A DNA stretch of 5,759 nt, taken from the NCBI GenBank assembly GCA_900555765.1, contig USMA01000076.1, positions 1 through 5,759 of the forward strand, read 5' to 3'. Made by a program: the position numbers and the translations under genes. This document shows positions 1 through 5,746 of this stretch, one piece after another. Origin of the DNA: an uncultured Collinsella sp. GTDB taxonomy: Bacteria; Actinomycetota; Coriobacteriia; Coriobacteriales; Coriobacteriaceae. Below the pieces are notes generated by a model. The model worked only from the letters and a program-made list of their open reading frames with translations, made no database searches and had not been told where the DNA came from. The first letter of the stretch is position 1. Every line of letters starts with the position of its first letter.

Positions 1-243
1 GCCCGACGCCGGAACGGGGCTCGGAACGGCCAGGCCAATGCCCGCCACAAAGGCACGCGGAAGCTGGGCCTTGGCGACCACCTGGTCGATAGCCTCGGTC
101 ACCGCGGCAAAGCCCGCAGCGTCAACAATAGGTGGCGTGGGCACGCTGGCCTTGGCAAGCAGGTTGCCGTCCTCGTCGAACAGGCCCTCCTTAACCGAAG
201 TGCCGCCGACGTCGATGCCGATGTAGTACTGCTTAGGTTCCAT
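1..243 (-). CDS. ROK-family sugar kinase (glucokinase-like), N-terminal part, cut by window edge
   Basis: This is the first 81 codons of a minus-strand gene that continues beyond position 1. The protein starts MEPKQYYIGIDVGGTSVKEG. The D11-V-G-G-T15 phosphate-binding loop after a short beta strand is the N-terminal ATPase signature of ROK proteins (repressor, ORF, kinase). The later GIGLAVPSPV (about residues 68-77) fits the second conserved G-x-G-x-P-x-P-V strand of the family. No helix-turn-helix precedes the ATPase fold, so an enzyme (glucokinase, or another hexose or amino-sugar kinase) is more likely than a ROK repressor. The start at 243 is chosen because AAAGGTGG lies just upstream (250-257) and the kinase fold begins immediately. 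It is divergent from the GntR gene and near manA, which suggests a role in cytosolic hexose phosphorylation. The zinc-binding and substrate-specificity residues lie outside the window, so the exact sugar cannot be named. Confidence 0.85.
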   Translation of the reverse strand, partial: MEPKQYYIGIDVGGTSVKEGLFDEDGNLLAKASVPTPPIVDAAGFAAVTEAIDQVVAKAQLPRAFVAGIGLAVPSPVPASG

Positions 244-249
244 GGGAGC

Positions 250-257
250 CCACCTTT
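250..257 (-). promoter_or_regulatory. Ribosome binding site of the ROK gene
   Basis: Read on the minus strand this is AAAGGTGG, with its AAAGG core ending nine bases before the ATG at 243-241. It is the only purine-rich Shine-Dalgarno-like stretch near the start and supports that choice of initiation codon. Confidence 0.6.
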
Positions 258-297
258 CTCGTTTAAACATTGCCTGTATGGTACCGCTCCCAAGGCA

Positions 298-338
298 AAA
301 ACCTACCAAAAAGGGACAGGTTTGTTTTGGCAGGTTTT
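298..338. repeat. Inverted repeat / 14-bp hairpin in the divergent intergenic region
   Basis: Arms at 298-311 (AAAACCTACCAAAA) and 325-338 (TTTTGGCAGGTTTT) are inverted copies with one mismatch, around a 13-base loop. The mismatch is A:C on the plus strand but becomes a U:G wobble if the minus strand is transcribed, so the stem is fully paired in an RNA running toward the ROK gene. The right arm also makes a direct repeat, CAGGTTT, at 317-323 and 331-337. It could be a structured leader of the ROK gene, an operator, or part of a dispersed intergenic repeat. The loop region carries GGGACAGGTT (313-322), which recurs on the minus strand at 5620-5629. Function is not known. Confidence 0.55.
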
Positions 339-393
339 ATCTGGGAAAACGCGAATGACCGCTTAACACGACATTACTCAGATGTTTATCTAT

Positions 394-407
394 TTAGAGC
401 GCTCTAA
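394..407. promoter_or_regulatory. Perfect 14-bp palindrome, candidate operator
   Basis: The sequence TTAGAGCGCTCTAA is a perfect dyad centred on a CpG between 400 and 401, in otherwise AT-rich DNA between two divergent sugar genes. A symmetric site with a central CG is typical of LacI-family operators. HutC-type GntR operators usually centre on a GT..TA..AC pattern, so this site does not obviously belong to the adjacent regulator. It lies about 50-60 bases upstream of the candidate -10 box of the GntR gene and about 150 bases upstream of the ROK start. An operator role is inferred from symmetry and position only. Confidence 0.5.
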
Positions 408-457
408 TTTATATGCAAAGCGACTTTTAATTATATCTTTCTCGAACTTTTTCAATA

Positions 458-463
458 TATAAT
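458..463 (+). promoter_or_regulatory. Candidate -10 box of the gntR-manA transcript
   Basis: TATAAT, a perfect sigma-70 -10 hexamer, sits in an AT-rich stretch 62 bases before the GntR start. No good TTGACA-like -35 is visible 16-18 bases upstream. Further TATACT hexamers at 484-489 and 496-501 are alternatives. The implied untranslated leader is about 55 bases. Confidence 0.45.
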
Positions 464-513
464 AGGGATGCTTAGGTGTTAACTATACTTTCTTTTATAC
501 TCAATCAAGTTGG

Positions 514-521
514 AAAGGAGG
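514..521 (+). promoter_or_regulatory. Ribosome binding site of the GntR gene
   Basis: AAAGGAGG is a near-perfect Shine-Dalgarno sequence. It ends four bases before the ATG at 526 and fixes that codon as the start. Confidence 0.8.
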
Positions 522-525
522 CTCC

Positions 526-1245
526 ATGATTCCCAAATACGAGGCGATAGCTGCAGATATTCGTCGCACTATCGAGGATGGCGCTCTTAAACCGGGCGAC
601 AAGCTTCCTACCGTCGTTGAGTTCTGCAAGCTCTATAGCGTTTCCAAAATCACCGTCAAACGAGCTATTGAACAAATCACCGAGGAAGGCCTTATTACCA
701 GCCGACGCGGATCGGGCACCTACGTTAAGGACACGGCGGGACTTCCCGGCCAGGCGTTTTTCCAGGGCAAAAACGACCGTGCCCAGGGCTTTTCGTATGA
801 GCACCGCGGGGAGAAGGTTACCTCAGTGGTCTACGATTTCTCGATTGTTAATCCACCAGCGGACATCGCAGCCCAGCTGGGAATTGCCGAGGATGACTTT
901 GCCTATCACATCGTGCGCGTGCGTCAGGCCGACGAGAAGCCCATCGTTATCGAGTACACCTACATGCCCCTCGAGCTGATTCCAGGCCTTAAAAAGAAGG
1001 ACCTGTACGGATCGCTCTACCGCTTCATCCGCGAGCAATGTGGCCTGAAGATTTCGAGCTTTCACCGTACCATTCGCGCCGTGGCAGCAACCGAAGAAGA
1101 AGCCGAGCGTCTGGACACCAAACCTGGCTCTCCCCTGCTCGAGCTCACCCAGATTGGCTTTTTGGACAGCGGTGCCGCCTTTGAGTATTCGACCTCGCGC
1201 AACGTTGGCGACCGCTTTGAGTTGCACAATGTAACGTTGGCGTAG
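526..1245 (+). CDS. GntR-family transcriptional regulator, HutC subfamily (UTRA domain)
   Basis: A 239-residue protein of normal size for the HutC branch of GntR regulators. Residues 1-68 form the winged helix-turn-helix: the start IPKYEAIAADIRRTIEDG, the LKPGDKLPT turn (21-29), a recognition helix around SKITVKRAIEQ (40-50) and the wing SRRGSGTYV (59-67). Residues from about 88 to 233 match a UTRA ligand-binding domain, with YTYMPLELIPGL (144-155) and the closing segment with LELTQIGFLDSGAAFEYSTS (205-224). Members of this subfamily bind as dimers and respond to small ligands, often sugar phosphates or amino-sugar phosphates. Placement directly before manA and divergent from a ROK kinase suggests control of hexose-phosphate use, with a phosphosugar as effector. 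This is inference, and the ligand cannot be read from sequence. It probably also autoregulates from the 244-525 region. The ribosome site at 514-521 supports the start. Confidence 0.9.
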   Translation: MIPKYEAIAADIRRTIEDGALKPGDKLPTVVEFCKLYSVSKITVKRAIEQITEEGLITSRRGSGTYVKDTAGLPGQAFFQGKNDRAQGFSYEHRGEKVTSVVYDFSIVNPPADIAAQLGIAEDDFAYHIVRVRQADEKPIVIEYTYMPLELIPGLKKKDLYGSLYRFIREQCGLKISSFHRTIRAVAATEEEAERLDTKPGSPLLELTQIGFLDSGAAFEYSTSRNVGDRFELHNVTLA

Positions 1246-1259
1246 GTTTTTGTAGTCAT

Positions 1260-1297
1260 GCGGGCGCTCGTTTTGCGCTGCTTTGCGCGGCGCCCGC
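1260..1297 (+). other. GC-rich hairpin in the gntR-manA spacer
   Basis: GCGGGCGC (1260-1267) and GCGCCCGC (1290-1297) are perfect inverted copies enclosing a 22-base loop that can form a smaller GCGC:GCGC stem (1275-1278 with 1285-1288). TTTGCGC is directly repeated at 1272-1278 and 1282-1288. No T-run follows (GCAACACAATGG comes next), so it does not look like a full intrinsic terminator. It may tune mRNA processing or the gntR to manA expression ratio. Only the structure is seen; the role is a guess. Confidence 0.4.
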
Positions 1298-1306
1298 GCA
1301 ACACAA

Positions 1307-1313
1307 TGGAGGT
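1307..1313 (+). promoter_or_regulatory. Ribosome binding site that decides the manA start
   Basis: TGGAGGT, with GGAGG at 1308-1312, is one base from an ATG at 1314 and seven from the in-frame ATG at 1320. The second spacing is normal, so initiation at 1320 is preferred. The difference is only two residues (MN). Confidence 0.7.
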
Positions 1314-1319
1314 ATGAAT

Positions 1320-2252
1320 ATGTCCGATTTGATTAAACTGACGCCGATCTTCCGCAAGAAGATCTGGGGTGGCCGCCAGCTCGAAACCGTATTTGGTTAC
1401 GACATTCCCGAAGGTCCCATCGGTGAGTTCTGGGCTATCTCGGCCCATCCCAACGGCGACTGCCAGATTGCTGAGGGACCGTATGCGGGCCACACGCTTT
1501 CGTGGCTGTGGGCCGAGCACCGTGAGCTTTTTGGCAATTGCGAGGGCAAGGAGTTCCCGCTGCTCATTAAGATTCTGGACGCCAAGGACGACCTTTCGAT
1601 CCAGATTCACCCCAACGACGAGTACGCCGCCGAGCACGAGAACGGCAGCCTGGGTAAAACCGAGTGCTGGTACGTGCTGGATTGCGAGCCCGGCGCCACG
1701 ATCATCGTCGGCCAGCGTGCTAAAGACCGCACCGAGGCCGCACAGATGATCAAGGACGGCCGCTGGGACGACATGCTCAACGTACTGCCGATCCACAAGG
1801 GCGACTTTTTCCAGATTGATTCCGGTACCGTTCACGCCATCAAGGCCGGCACGCTCATTTTGGAAACGCAGCAGTCGTGCGACGTGACGTATCGCCTGTA
1901 CGATTACGACCGCCCCGGCACCGACGGCAAACTGCGTCCCCTGCACATTGAGCAGAGCCTCGACTGCATAAACTTTGATGCTCAGGCTCCGCCCGACGGC
2001 ACGGTGACCGCACCCGAGGTGGACGGCGTGACCGAGCTCGAGTCTTGCCCCTGCTACACCGTCGATCGCGTGCGCGTTAACGGCAGCAAGACCCTCGACC
2101 AGCGCTGGCCCTTCATGTGCCTGTCGGTCATCGACGGCGAAGGCACCGTCTGCGGCGACCCCGTCCACAAGGGAAGCCACCTCCTGGCTCCGAGCACCGT
2201 CAGCTCCATCGACCTCGAAGGCAAGATGGAGCTGATCAGCAGCCACCTCTAG
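1320..2252 (+). CDS. manA: Mannose-6-phosphate isomerase, class I (type found in Bacillus)
   Basis: A 310-residue cytosolic zinc enzyme that interconverts D-mannose 6-phosphate and D-fructose 6-phosphate. It links mannose use to glycolysis and supplies mannose-6-P for GDP-mannose. The cupin fold and family signatures are clear: the N-terminal LTPIFRKKIWGGRQL (7-21), GEFWAISAHPNGDC (35-48), the metal motif QIHPND with Gln95 and His97, Glu115 in GKTECWYVL, and His172 in SGTVHAI. These four are the expected zinc ligands. Arg192 in TYRLYDYDR is in the position of the conserved active-site arginine. The length matches the short Bacillus-type enzymes of about 315 residues rather than the longer E. 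coli form of about 390. It follows the GntR gene on the same strand after a short spacer, so cotranscription is likely. An ATG two codons upstream (1314) is possible but too close to the GGAGG site. Confidence 0.95.
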   Translation: MSDLIKLTPIFRKKIWGGRQLETVFGYDIPEGPIGEFWAISAHPNGDCQIAEGPYAGHTLSWLWAEHRELFGNCEGKEFPLLIKILDAKDDLSIQIHPNDEYAAEHENGSLGKTECWYVLDCEPGATIIVGQRAKDRTEAAQMIKDGRWDDMLNVLPIHKGDFFQIDSGTVHAIKAGTLILETQQSCDVTYRLYDYDRPGTDGKLRPLHIEQSLDCINFDAQAPPDGTVTAPEVDGVTELESCPCYTVDRVRVNGSKTLDQRWPFMCLSVIDGEGTVCGDPVHKGSHLLAPSTVSSIDLEGKMELISSHL

Positions 2253-2277
2253 GTCGCAACAACAACCAAAACGAAAC

Positions 2278-2313
2278 AAGGGGCTCCCCCGTTCTTCAAC
2301 GGGGGAGCCCCTT
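2278..2313. terminator. Strong intrinsic terminator between convergent manA and pcrA
   Basis: A perfect 16-bp stem: AAGGGGCTCCCCCGTT (2278-2293) pairs with AACGGGGGAGCCCCTT (2298-2313) around a CTTC loop. It begins 25 bases after the manA stop. The plus-strand tail (GCCATGTC) has no T-run. On the minus strand the stem is followed by GTTTCGTTTTGG, which is a better tail for ending pcrA transcripts. It probably acts in both directions, more efficiently for the minus strand. Confidence 0.8.
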
Positions 2314-2398
2314 GCCATGTCTAAGTATTCAGCCCACCCGGCTCTCCAGATCAAAAAGCGAACGAGCAAAGCGACGTTCGTCCAGCAACGTTGCCCAA

Positions 2399-2526
2399 GG
2401 ACCTGGGGGGCGTATAGGGCAACATCGATCGCGAGTTCCGCACGAGTCGGAGAGCACTTAATGTGCTCTCCGTGCGAGCAGGACTGCCCGAGCAGGCGAT
2501 GTTGCCCTATACGCCCCTCCAGGTCC
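2399..2526. repeat. 128-bp palindromic element downstream of pcrA
   Basis: The outer arms 2399-2427 (begins GGACCTGG, ends AACATCG) and 2497-2526 are inverted copies identical except for one extra base in the G-rich part. Inside is a second perfect stem, GGAGAGCAC (2449-2457) with GTGCTCTCC (2463-2471), around a five-base loop. The sequence between the two stems is weakly symmetric as well (CGCACG 2439-2444 against CGTGCG 2471-2476, as an alternative pairing). The element ends eight bases before the pcrA stop codon, so any pcrA transcript reading through would carry it as a very long hairpin. No open reading frame of substance or target-site duplication is evident. It could be a dispersed intergenic repeat, a non-autonomous mobile element relic, or an mRNA 3' stabiliser. 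Confidence 0.75.
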
Positions 2527-2533
2527 GCCGGGA

Positions 2534-5434
2534 TCACGACAGCTTGACGATCGGTGCAAAACCTTTCATAAGCTTTTTGGTCTGGCCGGTCTTTTCGAAT
2601 TGAACCTCGATCATGTCTCCGGCGACCGAGATCACGGTGCCCGTGCCAAAGGTCTTATGACTCACGGTATCGCCCGCAGCAAAGTCTTGCGATGCGCTGG
2701 CACGATCGACTTTGCGCTCCACCGTCGGCGACACCTTGGATGACGGCTTTTTGGCTCGCGGCGCGCCCGAGCCAAAGGTCGAGGCAACACGGCCGGCGTC
2801 GGGCGAAACCCCACGATGGCGCTCGGTGCCATAAGTGCTGCCACCAAAGAAATCGTCAAAGCTCGATCCGCCGCGCGAACCGGAACCGCCGGTCGAACGC
2901 GTATGCGAACCAAACACCTTGCCGCCATACATGTCCGAGCCCATACCCGAGCCAAACGTGCCGCGACGATCGCCGCGCTTCTCCCAGCCCGTGCCCTCAA
3001 AACCGGCAGAACCGATACCGCTAAACTCGATGTCCTCAAACGGGATCTCGTTGAGGAAGCGCGAGCGCGGGTTGGCAGAGGTCGAGCCGTAGGTGCGGCG
3101 CGTAGCGGCGTAAGTCAAGAACAGACGCTTGCGAGCACGCGTGATGGCGACGTAGGCCAAGCGACGCTCCTCCTCGAGCTTGCCCGGATCGTCACTACCG
3201 CCAAAATCGTGCACGTGTGGGAAGATGCCCTCCTCCATGCCAGCTACGAACACCGCCGGGAACTCCAGGCCCTTGGCGGAGTGGATGGTCATCATAGTGA
3301 TAGCATGCGTCTCGCCGGCCAGGGAATCCAAGTCGGAGCGCAGGGCCAGCCACTCCATGAGTGCCGGCAGCGCCTTACAGGTGAGCGGACCGTAGGTGCG
3401 CGCGATCTCGTCGGCATGCACGGCGCCCGCCGGCAGCTCAGTCGGCGCGGCATACGCGTTGCCCGCGATAGCGGCAGCCAGGGCATCCTGCGGCGAGAGC
3501 GCCGGGGCCGCCAGGCTATCGAGCGGATTGAAACCCGCGGCATCACGCGCGCCAACGAGCGCCTCAAACGAAGACACGGGCGCAGACGGGCCGGGCTCGG
3601 GCGCAGGCGCGCTCACCACGACAGGCTCGAGCTCGACGCTGGCAGGTACATCGGCAACACCGGCAGCGCGCAGCTCTTCCAAGCTCTCGAGCGTACCTTC
3701 GATATCCTCGTGCGTCTCCTCAAATTCCGCCGCAACGCCCAGGAACTCCTGGATGTTCTCGGCGCGGCTCTCGGACTCCATGGTGCCCTCGGCGCGGAAA
3801 GCCTGCAGCAGGCCCGTCTTATCGACAATCATCTCGACAACGCCCTTGAGCTCGCCGTCCATGCGGCGACCCTCGCGCACCAGCGACACAAAGCTCGACA
3901 GGCCATTGCGCACCTTGGCGCTAAACATGCCCGTCTCGGCCGTTGCGATCTCGCAAGCCTGGAAGAACGAGCAACGGTTGTCGCGCGCCAGCTGCTCAAT
4001 CTTTTGGATCGAGGTGGAGCCGATGCCGCGGCGCGGCGTGTTGATGACGCGCTTGACGCTCATCTCGTCTGCCGGGTTCACGATCATCTTGAGGTAGGCC
4101 ATGACGTCGCGGATCTCGGCACGGTCGAAGAATCGCGTGCCGCCCACAATCTTGTAGGGCACGCCCGCGCGCAGGAACATATCTTCGAGGATACGCGACT
4201 GGGCGTTGGTGCGGTAGAACACGGCGATATCGTCGTAACTCGTGCCCTTGGAGTGCAGCTTTTCGATCTCGCCGGCAATCCAGCGGCCCTCGTCGCGCTC
4301 GTCGCTTGCCTGGAAGGCCTGGATCTTCTCGCCGTCGCCCTCGGCCGTAAACAGGCGCTTGTCCTTGCGCTGCGAGTTGTGACGCACCACGGCGTTGGCG
4401 GCGCTCAGGATATGGCCCGTGGAGCGGTAGTTCTGCTCCAGCTTAACGGTCTTGCAGTTTTTAAAGTCCTTCTCAAAGTCCAGGATGTTGGTGATGTCGG
4501 CGCCGCGCCAGCTGTAAATGGACTGGTCATCGTCGCCTACGACCATGAGGTTTTGGTACTTGGCGGCCAGCAGGTTGGCGATCTCGTACTGGACGTGGTT
4601 GGTGTCCTGATACTCGTCGACGCTAATGTAGCGGAAACGCTCATGGTACTTATCGAGCACCTCGGGGCGGGTGCGCAGCAGCTCACGCGTGCGCACGAGC
4701 AAGTCGTCGAAGTCCATCGCATTGGCGGCGCGCAGGCGGCGCTCCAGTTCCAGGTAGACCTGAGCGGCCTTTTTGTCGTTGGGGCTGTCGGCGGATTTGA
4801 GCATGTCCTCGGGCCCGATCATGGCGTTTTTGGCCGAGCTGATCTTGCTGCGGATCATGTTGATGGGGAACTGCTTTTGCTCGATGCCGAGCGCCTGCAT
4901 AATGTCGCGCACCATGCGCTTGGAATCGTCGTCATCGTAGATGGTGAACTGACCAGTGTAGCCCAGCAGGTCAGCGTCCTCGCGCAGCATGCGCACGCAC
5001 ATGGCATGGAAGGTGCACACCCACATGCCGCGGGTACCGCTGGGGATAAGTGCCGCCAGACGCTCGCGCATCTCGGCCGCGGCCTTGTTGGTAAACGTGA
5101 TGGCAAGGATCTGCCAGGGCTTAACGCCCAGGTCGCCGAGCATGTGGGCGATGCGGAAGGTCAGGACGCGGGTCTTACCCGAGCCAGCACCGGCAAGGAC
5201 CAGCAGCGGACCCTCGGTGGACAGGACGGCCTCGCGCTGGGCGGGATTAAGACTGTCGATGTCGACAAGCGGCTTGGCGGGCTTGGGTGCCGGTGCGGGA
5301 GCGTCGTAGATGTCGAGCGGGACGAGCTCGGGCTCCGGCGCGGCGGGGGCAGCGTATGCATCGAGCGGCACGGGTTCCGGCGCGGGCGACACGGGTACCG
5401 CGGCGTTCTTTTCCCAGGGCAAGGGCTGGGTCAT
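2534..5434 (-). CDS. pcrA: ATP-dependent 3'-5' DNA helicase PcrA/UvrD (superfamily 1A)
   Basis: A 966-residue helicase for nucleotide excision repair, replication restart and removal of stalled RNA polymerase. All SF1A motifs are present in order: Q motif LNPAQREAV (62-70), Walker A AGAGSGKT (81-88), Ia AITFTNKAAAEMRER (111-125), Ib TFHA (141-144), II DEYQD (273-277), III VVGDDDQSIYSWRG (298-311), IV LEQNYRST (332-339), V MTIHSAKGLEF (715-725) and VI EERRLAYVAITRARKR (755-770). The last 60 residues (VERKVDRAS... GDTVSHKTFGTGTV... KLMKGFAPIVKLS) match the PcrA C-terminal Tudor-like domain, known to bind RNA polymerase. Typical PcrA is about 720-780 residues. The excess is an N-terminal Ala/Pro-rich extension (1-58), an insertion at about 578-688 and a Gly/Ser-rich linker (about 805-870). 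The start at 5434 has GAGGAG six bases upstream; an in-frame ATG 28 codons earlier has no such support. Transcription is opposite to the rest of the window and seems independent. Confidence 0.97.
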   Translation of the reverse strand: MTQPLPWEKNAAVPVSPAPEPVPLDAYAAPAAPEPELVPLDIYDAPAPAPKPAKPLVDIDSLNPAQREAVLSTEGPLLVLAGAGSGKTRVLTFRIAHMLGDLGVKPWQILAITFTNKAAAEMRERLAALIPSGTRGMWVCTFHAMCVRMLREDADLLGYTGQFTIYDDDDSKRMVRDIMQALGIEQKQFPINMIRSKISSAKNAMIGPEDMLKSADSPNDKKAAQVYLELERRLRAANAMDFDDLLVRTRELLRTRPEVLDKYHERFRYISVDEYQDTNHVQYEIANLLAAKYQNLMVVGDDDQSIYSWRGADITNILDFEKDFKNCKTVKLEQNYRSTGHILSAANAVVRHNSQRKDKRLFTAEGDGEKIQAFQASDERDEGRWIAGEIEKLHSKGTSYDDIAVFYRTNAQSRILEDMFLRAGVPYKIVGGTRFFDRAEIRDVMAYLKMIVNPADEMSVKRVINTPRRGIGSTSIQKIEQLARDNRCSFFQACEIATAETGMFSAKVRNGLSSFVSLVREGRRMDGELKGVVEMIVDKTGLLQAFRAEGTMESESRAENIQEFLGVAAEFEETHEDIEGTLESLEELRAAGVADVPASVELEPVVVSAPAPEPGPSAPVSSFEALVGARDAAGFNPLDSLAAPALSPQDALAAAIAGNAYAAPTELPAGAVHADEIARTYGPLTCKALPALMEWLALRSDLDSLAGETHAITMMTIHSAKGLEFPAVFVAGMEEGIFPHVHDFGGSDDPGKLEEERRLAYVAITRARKRLFLTYAATRRTYGSTSANPRSRFLNEIPFEDIEFSGIGSAGFEGTGWEKRGDRRGTFGSGMGSDMYGGKVFGSHTRSTGGSGSRGGSSFDDFFGGSTYGTERHRGVSPDAGRVASTFGSGAPRAKKPSSKVSPTVERKVDRASASQDFAAGDTVSHKTFGTGTVISVAGDMIEVQFEKTGQTKKLMKGFAPIVKLS

Positions 5435-5440
5435 GGGCGA

Positions 5441-5446
5441 CTCCTC
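5441..5446 (-). promoter_or_regulatory. Ribosome binding site that decides the pcrA start
   Basis: GAGGAG on the minus strand, six bases before the ATG at 5434-5432. It favours the protein beginning MTQPLPWEKN over the longer in-frame form starting at 5518. Confidence 0.75.
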
Positions 5447-5495
5447 ATCTGACGGACGGCGCGCCTGCGGGCAGCGCCATAGTTTGAGCCGTACC

Positions 5496-5501
5496 AGTAT
5501 A
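5496..5501 (-). promoter_or_regulatory. Candidate -10 box for pcrA
   Basis: Minus-strand TATACT, in the context TCGGTATACTGG, gives a leader of roughly 55 bases before the pcrA start. The nearest -35-like hexamer, TTGCGT (5521-5526 complement), is 19 bases upstream and poor. It falls in a GC-rich stretch where such a hexamer stands out. Confidence 0.4.
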
Positions 5502-5570
5502 CCGAGCCGCGCGGACACCGACGCAAATCACACCACGACTCCGTCCGCCGCCATCGGGCCCGCCCCAGCG

Positions 5571-5642
5571 GATTTGGCGCAATGAGGTCAGGTTAGTCTG
5601 CACCATGTTGCTGCAAAGTAACCTGTCCCCATTGCACCAATC
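5571..5642. repeat. 72-bp imperfect palindrome upstream of pcrA
   Basis: Arms 5571-5602 (starts GATTTGGCGCAATG) and 5612-5642 (ends CATTGCACCAATC) are inverted copies matching at 26 of 31 aligned positions with one extra base, around a loop at 5603-5611. Of the five mismatches, three become G:U wobbles if the minus strand is transcribed and none do on the plus strand. It lies upstream of the candidate pcrA promoter, so it is not part of the inferred pcrA leader unless transcription starts further right. The rest of the gene-free stretch 5435-5759 holds the candidate pcrA promoter and the right-edge terminator; nothing is recognised in 5643-5705. Confidence 0.7.
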
Positions 5643-5705
5643 AGGGAGCCACCGATGTCATGGCAACGGCAGCGAGCGGCGGCCAGAGCGAACAAATTGG
5701 CATGA

Positions 5706-5746
5706 AAAGAGGGCGGCATAGACCTTTTGGTCATGCCGCCCTCTTT
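5706..5746. terminator. Intrinsic terminator at the right edge
   Basis: AAAGAGGGCGGCATAGACC (5706-5724) pairs with GGTCATGCCGCCCTCTTT (5729-5746) as an 18-bp stem with one bulged A (5720) and a TTTT loop. A-tracts on one side and T-tracts on the other are built into the stem, as in bidirectional terminators. No plus-strand gene ends to its left, so it most likely ends a minus-strand gene located just beyond the window. It would also insulate pcrA from that gene. Confidence 0.8.

Noticed and set aside
483..488. Partial HutC-type operator (minus-strand GTATAG) near 483-488
   Set aside because: It matches only the first six of eight consensus positions as I recall them and has no symmetric partner. 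That is too weak to call a binding site.
1314..1319. ATG at 1314 as the manA start
   Set aside because: It is only one to two bases from the GGAGG core, too close for efficient initiation. The ATG at 1320 has a seven-base spacing.
2399..2526. CRISPR array or insertion sequence interpretation of the palindromic elements
   Set aside because: There are only two inverted arms, no direct repeats with regular spacers, no transposase frame and no visible target-site duplication.
1062..2537. 491-codon open frame on the minus strand across gntR, manA and the intergenic hairpins
   Set aside because: It is antisense to two well-supported genes and runs through the terminator and the 128-bp palindrome. 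The translation has no recognisable family features.
2317..2547. Small plus-strand open frame of 76 codons downstream of manA
   Set aside because: It has no ribosome site, consists largely of the palindromic element and overlaps the pcrA end. No protein character is visible.
2816..5452. 878-codon open frame on the plus strand, opposite pcrA
   Set aside because: It lies almost wholly antisense to a helicase with every family motif. Its translation is rich in Arg, Ala, His, Val and Leu without any recognisable domain, as expected from GC-rich codon bias on the opposite strand.
5435..5518. 28-codon N-terminal extension of PcrA starting at 5518
   Set aside because: The extension covers the candidate -10 box and the GAGGAG ribosome site, and its residues do not resemble PcrA. 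The start at 5434 has a properly spaced ribosome site.
5310..5585. Small plus-strand open frame of 91 codons over the pcrA start and upstream region
   Set aside because: It is antisense to the Ala/Pro-rich pcrA N-terminus; the Ser/Gly/Ala-rich translation reflects that repeat. No ribosome site was seen.
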